NCBI RefSeq assembly: GCF_024159085.1
Contig: NZ_JAMZDE010000001.1
Coordinates: forward strand, 434,001 to 498,000
Direction of reading: 5' to 3'
Length of the DNA: 64,000 nucleotides
DNA from: Idiomarina rhizosphaerae
GTDB lineage: Bacteria; Pseudomonadota; Gammaproteobacteria; Enterobacterales; Alteromonadaceae
Positions within the stretch are counted from its first letter, which is position 1; every line of letters starts with the position of its first letter. Positions 39,308 through 48,029 of this stretch are shown here, in pieces. A model generated the notes under the pieces. That model worked only from the letters and a program-made list of their open reading frames with translations. It did no database searches and was not told the DNA's origin. Made by a program: the position numbers and the translations under genes.

Positions 39308-42178
39308 ATGCGCTACGGCAAACCAAACGGTATAAAGAACAACAAGCTTTATACCGGTATTTTTCTTTTGCTTAGCCTGTTTTCATCAGGCGGGATTATC
39401 GCGGACGAAAAAGCGCGTTTTATTCAACTACCGGCGCAGGCGCTAGCGGAACAGTTGGCAGAAATTTCTAAAATTTTTGATTGTTCTTTTATTGCGCCAA
39501 GTGATCATTTAACGGCAAAAAAAGGCTCTGAGTTAAAAGGTCGCTACACCCTGCAACAAGCTCTTGATGAGCTGTTTTTAAATAATAATTTGACCGCTTA
39601 TGTAACCGACAATGGTTTCGTTGTTCGTGTTGATGACGCCAACAAGCAACAAGCTGCTCTGGATGATATTGACGAAATTACCACAACCGGCTCTTACGAA
39701 GCGGCCAGCCAGTCATTGCAGTACAAACAAAACAGCAAACACATTAGTGATGTTATTGCGGGTCAGGATTTATCCAGCTACCCCGATGTGACTGTGGCTG
39801 AGTCGTTACAAAGGGTTCCGGGCATTACCATTACCCGGGCGCTGGGCGAAGGGCGTCAGGTGAGTTTGAGAGGCGTATACCCCGATTTCACTCTGGTGAC
39901 CTTAAATGGCATGCCGGCGCTTTCTAATAATGACTTACCCATGGACAGTCGTTTGCAGAAAGAGCAGAACCGATCCTTTGATTTCAATATTTTCTCGCCC
40001 AAACTATTTGAAAGTGTTCAGGTACGTAAAAGCTACTCGTCCGAACAAACCTCAGGCGGGCTGGCCGGAACTATTGCGCTGCAAACCGATAAACCGTTCA
40101 AAAAACCGGGGGCAAGGTTTGAGTTAGACGCGGGGCTTGGGCGTAATCAGTTTCGTGACAACCCGGATAAGCGTCTGTCAGCTGTTCTCTCAAATACCTG
40201 GAATAACTGGGGCGCGCTGCTTTCGGTTAACTGGGGTGAAAGAAATGTGCAGGAGCAAGGCGCCAATACTTTTCGCTGGCGCCCTTTATCTCCCAATGCT
40301 GACTTAAGTGGCATTGATGAAGATCTTGCGGATAAATGGCGTTCTGGTGACATTGTTATGCCCCGCGGCAACCGTTATTCCGTATGGCAAATAGACCAAA
40401 CCCGCTTTGGCGGGAACCTTGCGCTGCAATATCAACGAGAAGGTCTTGAGCTAAGCTTTGACTGGGTTTCAGCAACGCTTGAGGGCACCCGGCGGGAGAA
40501 CCACCTTTATCCACGAGGTTCGGCAATGACGCCGATAATAGAAGGTATCACCAAAGTTACGACGGCAGAGATTAATGCCCGGAATGAGTTGGTTTATGCG
40601 CGTTATGAGAACGCCTCTATTGCCGCTGAAAGCCGTCAGCAACAGGTTAAAACCGACTATAATCAATGGATAACCCGTGGTCTTTTTGAGTTAAACCGGG
40701 TGCTGGATATTGGCTGGCAGCTGGGGCTTCAGCAGTCTGACTACAGTATTCCTTTTAGTGCAAAAGTCTTTACCCGCCAGCAAGGCGATGTAAGCATTGA
40801 TTACCGAAAGGACAGGTACTTTGCCCACATCAATTACGCCAGTGACTTAACCCAACCGGAGCAATGGTTCTTCGATGAACTGGACCTTGAGCTGTACGAC
40901 TCTTTCACTCAGCAAAAACAATTGAAATTCTTTTCTGAATATTCTCCCAATGCCGGGGCGAGTTATCAACTGGGTATTGAAGTGAATCAACAAGAGAGTC
41001 AGCGCATTTGGTCAACGCAGAATGATGTTCTGTCCGGGTATTTTAAAAACAGCGATGTGGTGTTGGAAAACGCGCTGAGTTACCGGTTCAGCCGTCACTC
41101 AAAAATACCCTGGACAGAGCTGGATGTTCCCGCGGTTCTTAACCATTTTTCAGTTAACGGAACGGAGCTAAGCAGTAACGCACCCCCTATTGAAACAACC
41201 CGGAACCTTATTCAGGAAACCAATTGGGAAGCTTTTTTTCAAACTGACTGGCTTTGGAAAAACTGGCAGTTGCTGGCTGGCGCCCGGGTGGTTGAAAGTC
41301 GTACCGACATTAATAGCAACGAGCCCATACTGCAACAAAAGTTGAGCTCCTCGAACGTGCTGCCAGCAATTAATGCCACCTATTTTTATTCGGACAGCTG
41401 GCAGCTAAGGGCGTCGCTAAGTCGAAGTATTGCCCGCCCTTTGTTCTCCGACTTAACGCCGCGATTAATTCAGCAAGGAACGTCTCAAACTTTAGTCAAA
41501 GCGAGTGATGAGTTATCTCCTTATGTCAGCAGTAATTTTGACCTGTCGGCAGCTTATTACGGCGATAACGCTCTGTTTTTCAGTGCAGCCTGGTTCTATA
41601 AAGACCTTGATGATTATATTGCCAGTGAGCGTCTTAATGCCGGCACCGATCAACCGGCTTTGAATATTATTGAGAGGAAGAACAGCGAATCGGCCTGGCT
41701 TAGCGGACTTGAAGCTCAGTTGCAGTGGCGCTGGTCTTTCTTGCCTGCGCCTTTTAATAACCTGGGTGTTAATTTACAGGGAACCTTGAATAAGGGCGAG
41801 GTGGCTTTTTATGATGAAAACACAGGCAATAAGCTGTTTAAAAAAGACTTTCCCTATTTGTCAGAGCACACTGCAGCTGTGGCGCTTTATTATGAGGACG
41901 CGAACTTTCTCGCGCGTATTTCAGCTACCCACAGGGACGACTACATTGCTCGCGTAGACAGTCAGACACTGTCAGATGAAGATGAGACGGGGTTTCATGC
42001 GTCTACCTATGTGGATGCGAGTGTGAGCTGGGCTTTTAATTCTTCCTGGGAGCTGGGTCTGGAATTCAGCAACCTTACCAATGAGCGCGAAGAGCAGTAC
42101 AGCAATAGCACTCATCGCGCCTACAACTCAACCTCTTACGGAAGAAATGTCTTTCTCGGAATAACCTACCGGCACTAA
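39308..42178 (+). CDS. TonB-dependent transducer with N-terminal STN domain
   Basis: 956 residues from the ATG at 39308; a TTG at 39296 is a weaker alternative. Signal peptide to about residue 33, then an STN signalling domain (about 42-108: LPAQALAEQLAEIS ... GFVVRV) that contacts FecR. A TonB-box region is followed by a plug with LQRVPGITITRALGEGR and SLRGV, and a large barrel ending in terminal His. The plug motif places it with the long Xanthomonas/Caulobacter type of receptor (TIGR01782-like), often used for carbohydrates or other large nutrients rather than siderophores. It converges on a paralogue lacking the STN domain. Confidence 0.9.
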   Translation: MRYGKPNGIKNNKLYTGIFLLLSLFSSGGIIADEKARFIQLPAQALAEQLAEISKIFDCSFIAPSDHLTAKKGSELKGRYTLQQALDELFLNNNLTAYVTDNGFVVRVDDANKQQAALDDIDEITTTGSYEAASQSLQYKQNSKHISDVIAGQDLSSYPDVTVAESLQRVPGITITRALGEGRQVSLRGVYPDFTLVTLNGMPALSNNDLPMDSRLQKEQNRSFDFNIFSPKLFESVQVRKSYSSEQTSGGLAGTIALQTDKPFKKPGARFELDAGLGRNQFRDNPDKRLSAVLSNTWNNWGALLSVNWGERNVQEQGANTFRWRPLSPNADLSGIDEDLADKWRSGDIVMPRGNRYSVWQIDQTRFGGNLALQYQREGLELSFDWVSATLEGTRRENHLYPRGSAMTPIIEGITKVTTAEINARNELVYARYENASIAAESRQQQVKTDYNQWITRGLFELNRVLDIGWQLGLQQSDYSIPFSAKVFTRQQGDVSIDYRKDRYFAHINYASDLTQPEQWFFDELDLELYDSFTQQKQLKFFSEYSPNAGASYQLGIEVNQQESQRIWSTQNDVLSGYFKNSDVVLENALSYRFSRHSKIPWTELDVPAVLNHFSVNGTELSSNAPPIETTRNLIQETNWEAFFQTDWLWKNWQLLAGARVVESRTDINSNEPILQQKLSSSNVLPAINATYFYSDSWQLRASLSRSIARPLFSDLTPRLIQQGTSQTLVKASDELSPYVSSNFDLSAAYYGDNALFFSAAWFYKDLDDYIASERLNAGTDQPALNIIERKNSESAWLSGLEAQLQWRWSFLPAPFNNLGVNLQGTLNKGEVAFYDENTGNKLFKKDFPYLSEHTAAVALYYEDANFLARISATHRDDYIARVDSQTLSDEDETGFHASTYVDASVSWAFNSSWELGLEFSNLTNEREEQYSNSTHRAYNSTSYGRNVFLGITYRH

Positions 42179-42180
42179 TT

Positions 42181-42220
42181 AAAAAGGCCTCCGGTTCAAT
42201 ACAGGAGGCCTTTGTCGTTT
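42181..42220. terminator. Bidirectional terminator between the two paralogous TonB receptors
   Basis: AAAGGCCTCC (42183-42192) and GGAGGCCTTT (42204-42213) form a perfect 10-bp stem with an A run before and T-rich sequence after. Confidence 0.85.
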
Positions 42221-42236
42221 TTATAACAATGCGTTC

Positions 42237-45002
42237 TTAGAAGCTGTAATTAACCCCAACGTAGTAAGTACGCCCACTAACGGTGGTGTTGTATAAGCGG
42301 TCATCTGAGTCAGAATATTGTTCTTCGCGTTCGTTGCTTAAGTTTACCCCTTCAAAGGTCAGTTTGAGGTTTTCACTTAAGTTAACAAATGCAGAAAAGT
42401 CCCAGTAAGTGGTACCGTGAAAACCGGACTCGTCCTGATCGTTGCTCGCAACTTCCACTCCCTGCAGGTAATCACTTCTGTAGGACGCCGATACGCGGGC
42501 ACCCCAGTTCTCTGTTTCGAAATACAGCGTGGCGTTAGCCGTTTTATCCGACAAGCCAAGGAACGGGCGGTAAACCGGAACCATTTCACCGTCAACCAAT
42601 ATGTTATGTAGTGAATCACCGTCTGCAATTGTATAGTTGACGACGGTTCCGAAGTTATTAAATGGCGCAGGTAAGAAGTCGAAGTCACGTTGTAAGGCAA
42701 ACTCCCAGCCGGAGAAGTCACTGTCTTCAAGGTTTTGTGGTTGCGAGAAGCTATACAGTGTTTCCGGTGTTTGAGCATTACCCTGCTCATCTACCTCTCC
42801 CTCAATCCATTCCAGCGGATAGCCGGTTTCTCCGTAAGGCGTTTCGACCACTTTATTGCTAATGAAGTTATCAATATTTTTGCGGAAATATGAAACCGAA
42901 GCGTAGCCTACCTGATCAAAGTAATATTCGGCAGAAACCTCATAGTTAGTAGACTCAAAGGGCTCTAAAGCCGGGTTTCCCGCACCAATACTTAAACCAC
43001 TTGAGCCGGCTAACGGGTCAGTATTGACCGTACCGGAAACGGACAGGCTGGCCAGTGTAGGGCGCGTTACGTTTTTGCCGGCGCTGGCGCGAAGAACAAC
43101 CTTCTCTGCGACATCCCAGGCTAAATTAACCGCCGGAAGTATGCCGTCATAGGCGCTATCTAAAGTGACATAATTCTCGCCGTTAACAACGCCCGATGAT
43201 GCGATTTCCGTATCGTAATAGCGTGCACCGGCGTTACCCCTCAGGTAGGTGTTACCCAACGGAATTTCGAAATCGTATTGCAGGTAGGCGGCGAAGGTCT
43301 CTTCTTCAACTTTGTTTGGTCGCTGCGGCTGAGACAGGTTTCGGTCAACGTTAAACTGGCGCAGTACGCCATCAACATCAACACTTAACCAGGACTGGCG
43401 CTCGTGGCTGGTATTCGTATAAGTTAAATCTGGGTCAATAATGTCCGATAACTCGCCGCTCTGCCATTCATCTTGCAGTAAGTTATTCTGGTTAACATTA
43501 TTGTTTTCGTGAGAATATTTTTTGTAAGAGACACCCGAATTTAACGTACCGTACTGGCCAATAATAAAACTCGTGTTTAGCTCAGCAATATCAAAGCTGT
43601 TTTCAACTTCGGTTTCCGATAAATCGATTTCGTGGAAGCGAAACTCATCGATATTCGTTGGGTCATAGTCGTTGTAAAAACGGTTTGTTGCATAGAACTT
43701 ATCCTTGCGGTAATCAATTTCCATGTCGGCGAAGGACTCAAGATAAACCTTTGCGCTACCTGAATTAAAGTCACTTGCCATGGTGCCCAGCTTAAGGTCA
43801 ACTCCAAAGGCATCACTTAACTGCCAGTCCATAGTCAGAACCGCCTGATAGATGTCGGTTTCAGCGTATTGGTCGCGGCTTTCCGTGTGCAGCGAAGTGT
43901 CCTGCCACTTAGAGTAAATCACTTCATTGTTCGCGTTGTATTCAATGTCTGTTAATTTCGAGCATTTAGCGCGAGCACCACCGTTATAATCAGGCCCTGT
44001 ACAGCCTAATGCGGTTAAGCTGGCGCCCCGGCTTTGCAGATGAAATTCTCCCCGGTCATTATCGAGTTTTCCGTATAACCCATCAAAACCGACATTAAAG
44101 CTGTCAGACGGACGATATTGTAAAGCCAGTGTAGTACCAAGACGGGTTTGGTCGCTGTTGAACTGGGTATAGCGACTGCCGCGGGAGAAACGTAATTCAC
44201 CGCTGTTAACTTTCGCTTGCTGCTCCGGCGTTAATGCGGAAATATCTGAACCATTTGCGTCCAGCGGGCGCCAGCGATAGGTGTTATAGCCTTGCTCGAC
44301 GGTATCTCTGTTGCTATAGGCAAAGGAAACCAGTGCGCCGAAATCGCCCCAGGTGTTTGACAGCAAGCCGGCAAAGCGGGGACTGGTGTCATCAGCCAAT
44401 GAGTTTTTGCCCGCCTGCAGGTTAACCGCTCCTTTGAAACCATCATAGTCAAAAGGCTTGGCTGTACGTAAATTGACTGTGCCACCAATGCCGCCTTCAT
44501 CCATATTGGCAGAATAAGATTTTTTAACGTCAATTTGATTAAAAAGCTCGGAAGCAAAAATATTAAAATCGAATGAGCGCGAAGAATTTACGCCACCGCG
44601 GCTGTCCATAGGTGATGACGAAGTGCCTAAAGCTTCCATGCCGTTAAGCTGAACCTGGGTAAAGTCGGCGTTAAGACCTCGCAAGGAAATTTGGCGTCCC
44701 TCGCCGGCCTCGCGAGTAATGGTAATGCCGGGAATACGTTGTAACGATTCAGCTAAGTTTAAGTCAGGAAAATCGGCAATATCTTCGGCTAGGATCGTAT
44801 CCTGCGAGCCAACCGATTCACGCTTAATGTCTTTGGCTTTAATAAGGCTACCACGGTAGCCCTCGACCTGAATGCGTTCGATATCCGCGTTGTTAGCATC
44901 ACTTGCGCCCTGCTCTTGAGCTAAAGTTTGCGCTGATACAGACGTCAGAGCAGCAGCCAGAGCAATGGCCAGCTTAGCTTTAGGAAATACAGCTTTCGAC
45001 AT
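42237..45002 (-). CDS. TonB-dependent receptor, paralogue without STN domain
   Basis: 921 residues from the ATG at 45002, six bases behind GGAG. Signal peptide MSKAVFPKAKLAIALAAALT to about residue 32. A TonB-box-like ERIQVEGYRGS, then a plug with LQRIPGITITREAGEGR and SLRGLNADFTQVQLNG, and a barrel ending in terminal Phe. It aligns along its whole length with the STN-bearing receptor it faces: both share NTW..GAL, YRWRPL-like and NL(S/T)NEREEQYS blocks. It has no signalling domain, so it is a pure importer. A TGTCCCC motif lies 101 bp upstream. Confidence 0.9.
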   Translation of the reverse strand: MSKAVFPKAKLAIALAAALTSVSAQTLAQEQGASDANNADIERIQVEGYRGSLIKAKDIKRESVGSQDTILAEDIADFPDLNLAESLQRIPGITITREAGEGRQISLRGLNADFTQVQLNGMEALGTSSSPMDSRGGVNSSRSFDFNIFASELFNQIDVKKSYSANMDEGGIGGTVNLRTAKPFDYDGFKGAVNLQAGKNSLADDTSPRFAGLLSNTWGDFGALVSFAYSNRDTVEQGYNTYRWRPLDANGSDISALTPEQQAKVNSGELRFSRGSRYTQFNSDQTRLGTTLALQYRPSDSFNVGFDGLYGKLDNDRGEFHLQSRGASLTALGCTGPDYNGGARAKCSKLTDIEYNANNEVIYSKWQDTSLHTESRDQYAETDIYQAVLTMDWQLSDAFGVDLKLGTMASDFNSGSAKVYLESFADMEIDYRKDKFYATNRFYNDYDPTNIDEFRFHEIDLSETEVENSFDIAELNTSFIIGQYGTLNSGVSYKKYSHENNNVNQNNLLQDEWQSGELSDIIDPDLTYTNTSHERQSWLSVDVDGVLRQFNVDRNLSQPQRPNKVEEETFAAYLQYDFEIPLGNTYLRGNAGARYYDTEIASSGVVNGENYVTLDSAYDGILPAVNLAWDVAEKVVLRASAGKNVTRPTLASLSVSGTVNTDPLAGSSGLSIGAGNPALEPFESTNYEVSAEYYFDQVGYASVSYFRKNIDNFISNKVVETPYGETGYPLEWIEGEVDEQGNAQTPETLYSFSQPQNLEDSDFSGWEFALQRDFDFLPAPFNNFGTVVNYTIADGDSLHNILVDGEMVPVYRPFLGLSDKTANATLYFETENWGARVSASYRSDYLQGVEVASNDQDESGFHGTTYWDFSAFVNLSENLKLTFEGVNLSNEREEQYSDSDDRLYNTTVSGRTYYVGVNYSF

Positions 45003-45103
45003 AAAAAACTCCATGAGTAACGACCTTAATAAAAAGAATGAACACAGTTAGTTGTGTAAATAGTTTTCAGAACTACCCGTAATGACATGGATTGCTAACG
45101 AAA

Positions 45104-45110
45104 GGGGACA
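45104..45110 (-). promoter_or_regulatory. TGTCCCC motif upstream of the second TonB receptor (site C)
   Basis: TGTCCCC on the minus strand, 101 bp before the start codon. It has the same left context as site A on the plus strand (GGGGACAC). The spacing to a possible -10 (TGTCATTA) is about 16 bp. Confidence 0.3.
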
Positions 45111-45283
45111 CGCAAAAACGGCGGAAAGCCAAGGTTTAAAGAAAACGTCACGAGACTGTCACGAAACAAGGCGTTTTGATCAATTTTGGACAGGCTTAAC
45201 GTAAGCTACTATTTTGAATGTAGTCATATTTTTATTTTAGTAGCCTGAATTCTAAAATAATTTAACCAGATCAAGGAGCCAGC

Positions 45284-46510
45284 ATGGAGAACTTCTTATC
45301 ACTATGGGGCGAGTCGGCCTACACCAGCCTGGGGTTTTTCTGGATGGCGTTATGGGCGTTTGTATTAGGTTATTTGATCAGTAGCTTAATCCAAGTGCTT
45401 ATTACTAAACGTCGAATGCGCAAGGCTATGGGGGGCAATGACTTGAAGTCGGTGTCGCTTGGCACATTCTTTGGTTTTATTTCCAGTTCCTGCAGTTTTG
45501 CTGCGTTATCAACCACACGAGCTTTGTTTAACAAAGGCGCGGCGTTCAGTGCATCGATGGCGTTTATGCTGGCCTCGACTAACCTGGTTATTGAACTGGG
45601 TTTTGTTATTTCCATTTTTCTTGGCTGGCAATTTGTGGTTGGTGAATACGTTGGCGGGTTGTTGCTGATTTTATTCGTCTGGCTCTTTATTACGCTAACC
45701 AACCCTAAAAACCTAATTAAAAATGCGCGAAAAGAAGACGAAGAGGACGACGAACATCATCACGAAAGTACGTTGTCGGATTTACTCAACATAGACACCT
45801 GGCGTCAGGTCGGCCAAAAGTACGTAATGGAATGGCAGATGGTCTGGAAAGATGTACTTATTGGTTTTACGGTCGCTGGCGTTATTTCCGCCTTTGTACC
45901 TAGTGCGTTTTTTGAATGGTTATTTATTGGTGTGGGTACAGAGGGTGACCCTGGGTTTTGGTCGCTACTACAACAAGCCGTAGTGGGCCCTGTGGCTGCA
46001 TTTTTCACTTTTATTGGCTCTATGGGCAACATTCCATTGGCTGCTGTTTTGTTTGGTGAAGGAGTCGCTTTTGCCGGTGTTATGGCGTTTATTTTCTCCG
46101 ACTTAATTGTACTGCCGGTGGTGAAAATTAATGCGCGTTATTATGGCTGGAAAATGGCATTGTATATAACCTCTATGCTATTTATCTGCTTGGTTGCCGC
46201 GTCGTTAGCCATGCACTATGGCTTACTGGCGTTTGATTTACTGCCGGATGCGTCGCAGTGGTCATCACCGGCCGAACAGCAGCATTTCAAGCTGGACTAC
46301 GGTTTTGTTCTGAACCTAATTTTCTTACTGCTGAGCGTGGTTATGGTTGTGCTTTGGCGGCAGAAGCAAAAAGAACACGAACATCACCATCATCATGACC
46401 ACGGAGGCGGTTCGTCTTTAGGTGACAAGGTTATGAATGGACTGTGTGGTATCAGTGTTCTTTGGCTGCTAGGCGGAATGGGCTTTTATCTTACAAGTAG
46501 CGCCGGTTAG
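45284..46510 (+). CDS. Permease of the DUF318/ArsP-like family with His-rich tail
   Basis: 408 residues, about nine membrane segments in two halves split by an acidic/His loop (KEDEEDDEHHHES, about 149-161). The first half has the conserved turn GFISSSCSFAALS and the second GSMGNIPLAAVLFGEG, as in PF03773 permeases. A second His cluster (EHEHHHHHDHGGG) lies before the last segment. Relatives export arsenicals or divalent metals; the histidines suggest metal binding, but the substrate is not known. ATG at 45284 behind AAGGAGCC. The stop overlaps that of the convergent MerC-like gene. Confidence 0.8.
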   Translation: MENFLSLWGESAYTSLGFFWMALWAFVLGYLISSLIQVLITKRRMRKAMGGNDLKSVSLGTFFGFISSSCSFAALSTTRALFNKGAAFSASMAFMLASTNLVIELGFVISIFLGWQFVVGEYVGGLLLILFVWLFITLTNPKNLIKNARKEDEEDDEHHHESTLSDLLNIDTWRQVGQKYVMEWQMVWKDVLIGFTVAGVISAFVPSAFFEWLFIGVGTEGDPGFWSLLQQAVVGPVAAFFTFIGSMGNIPLAAVLFGEGVAFAGVMAFIFSDLIVLPVVKINARYYGWKMALYITSMLFICLVAASLAMHYGLLAFDLLPDASQWSSPAEQQHFKLDYGFVLNLIFLLLSVVMVVLWRQKQKEHEHHHHHDHGGGSSLGDKVMNGLCGISVLWLLGGMGFYLTSSAG

Positions 46511-46866
46511 CTCTGACCGGCGCAATGCTCGAGTTTTAAGTGAAAAAAGTGACCACTAATTAAAGTCAGCGAGCCAATAACGGTGAGTAAGATTTCAACT
46601 GTGCCATGAAAAAACTGGGCAATAACTACTGCTAAACAACCAAGCGGTAGTAGTACCCGACTGAGCTTAGCTTGCGGGTTTCTCCAGGCATAATATCCCT
46701 GAAATATCGCCATTGTTAACACCGGCAGCAATAGTAACCGGTGAAACAAAGGCGTTTCCAGAGTGCTTACTAACGAGTTGGTTCCCAGAAAAATAAGCAG
46801 TATTGGCGTTGCCAGACAATGGACAAAACACAGGCCAGAGAAAAACATACCGAGGCGGTCACTCAT
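46507..46866 (-). CDS. MerC-domain membrane protein
   Basis: 119 residues from the ATG at 46866, with AAGGAG six bases upstream. The frame opens 21 bp earlier at an ATG overlapping the previous stop. Four hydrophobic segments; the first contains the MerC-type Cys pair in GLCFVHCLATPILL, and the end has HFFHLKLEHC. MerC proteins import mercuric ions, but such chromosomal MerC-domain proteins outside mer operons may handle other metals. It is the third gene of a TonB receptor-DUF1624-MerC-like operon. No merR, merT, merP or merA is nearby. Confidence 0.82.
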   Translation of the reverse strand: MSDRLGMFFSGLCFVHCLATPILLIFLGTNSLVSTLETPLFHRLLLLPVLTMAIFQGYYAWRNPQAKLSRVLLPLGCLAVVIAQFFHGTVEILLTVIGSLTLISGHFFHLKLEHCAGQS

Positions 46867-46883
46867 TCCTTTCTCCTTAACCA

Positions 46884-48029
46884 TCATAAATATTTCACCC
46901 AGGCTTTATTGCTGCGACGTTTGTATCGGTTAAACATCTGCGTGGGTTTGTACAGTAAAGCGGCCAGCACAATGGTGGTTAGCCACACCCAATAAATGTT
47001 AGGCAGGCTCATAAAGCCTTCCTCCGGCGCCCCTAAAATTGCGGTAGCCAGAGTATAAAGCAGCAATAAAACGTAAAGGTGGACTATGTAGAAAAACATG
47101 GGTGCGCCACCGAAAGCGGTTAAAACCTCAGTCCATTTTCCCTGTAAGCGCTCCATTAGGTACAACATGGCGAACATGCCAGCAAAGGTTATTTGCAGAA
47201 AATTCAGCGATGGCGGGTACTTGGTCACATTGAATATAGCCCGCACGGTGGCGGCTAAACTCTCTTGCTGAGACCAGACTTGTGTCTCGCCGTAGATATT
47301 AAAACCACGCAGTAGCAGAAAACCGGTGAGACAAAACGCTGTTAGCCCTAACAACCAATAGGCTCTGCGCTCAGACGAGAAGGATTTGGAATACAAAGGT
47401 CCGGCTGCGTAACCCAGCAAAATAACGCCTATCCACGGCAGTAACGGGTAGCTGGCTCGTATTGATAACGCGTCGGACTGCAGAATATAGCCGCGGTCAT
47501 GAAGAAGTGTCCAGGCTGTATAACCCCACTCACCCGGGTTCAGCTGGATAAAGTTCAGCGCGTTATGCCCTGCGACAATAAGCAGGCCCAGCACCAACAG
47601 AAGCCGGTATGGTAAATTGACGCAGGCCCCCAGAATGAGCATGCACAGACCAATAACCCATATTACCTGCAGGTACAGTGTTTGGTGGGTTCCAAACCAT
47701 AAAAAGTTGATGACCGTAAATTCTAATATCACCAGGAACAGTCCGCGCTTCCATAAAAACTCACGGGTGACACTGGGGGAACCGTCATGTTTTTGCTGAT
47801 ACAACCAGGCTGAAAGGCCGGTCAGAAACACGAATATTGGTGCACAAAAATGTGCCGCAAAACGGCTCCAGAATAAACCAGGCTCCGTAGTTTCCAGTAT
47901 CATAGGGTCTGCAACCGGATGGTTATAAAAGAACCGTTCCCGTGCGTGGTCCAGCAACATTAATATAATGATCAGGCCACGCAATGCATCAATACTGTTA
48001 ATTCTTTGCGTGATAGTTTTAGAATTCAT
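46884..48029 (-). CDS. DUF1624 / heparan-alpha-glucosaminide acetyltransferase-like membrane protein
   Basis: 381 residues, about ten membrane segments. The opening RINSIDALRGLIIILMLLDHARE is the typical N terminus of the DUF1624/HGSNAT-related group, which moves acyl groups across the membrane in characterised relatives. The next conserved region is FCAPIFVFLTGLSAWL. The first 11 bp overlap the receptor gene upstream, and the downstream MerC-like gene is also coupled. The presence of an acyltransferase-like protein in a metal/siderophore operon is unusual; the substrate is unknown. Confidence 0.83.
   Translation of the reverse strand: MNSKTITQRINSIDALRGLIIILMLLDHARERFFYNHPVADPMILETTEPGLFWSRFAAHFCAPIFVFLTGLSAWLYQQKHDGSPSVTREFLWKRGLFLVILEFTVINFLWFGTHQTLYLQVIWVIGLCMLILGACVNLPYRLLLVLGLLIVAGHNALNFIQLNPGEWGYTAWTLLHDRGYILQSDALSIRASYPLLPWIGVILLGYAAGPLYSKSFSSERRAYWLLGLTAFCLTGFLLLRGFNIYGETQVWSQQESLAATVRAIFNVTKYPPSLNFLQITFAGMFAMLYLMERLQGKWTEVLTAFGGAPMFFYIVHLYVLLLLYTLATAILGAPEEGFMSLPNIYWVWLTTIVLAALLYKPTQMFNRYKRRSNKAWVKYL

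Noticed and set aside
46507..46866. Mercury resistance operon
   Set aside because: Only a MerC-like protein is present, with no merR, merA, merT or merP nearby, so a mer operon is not supported.
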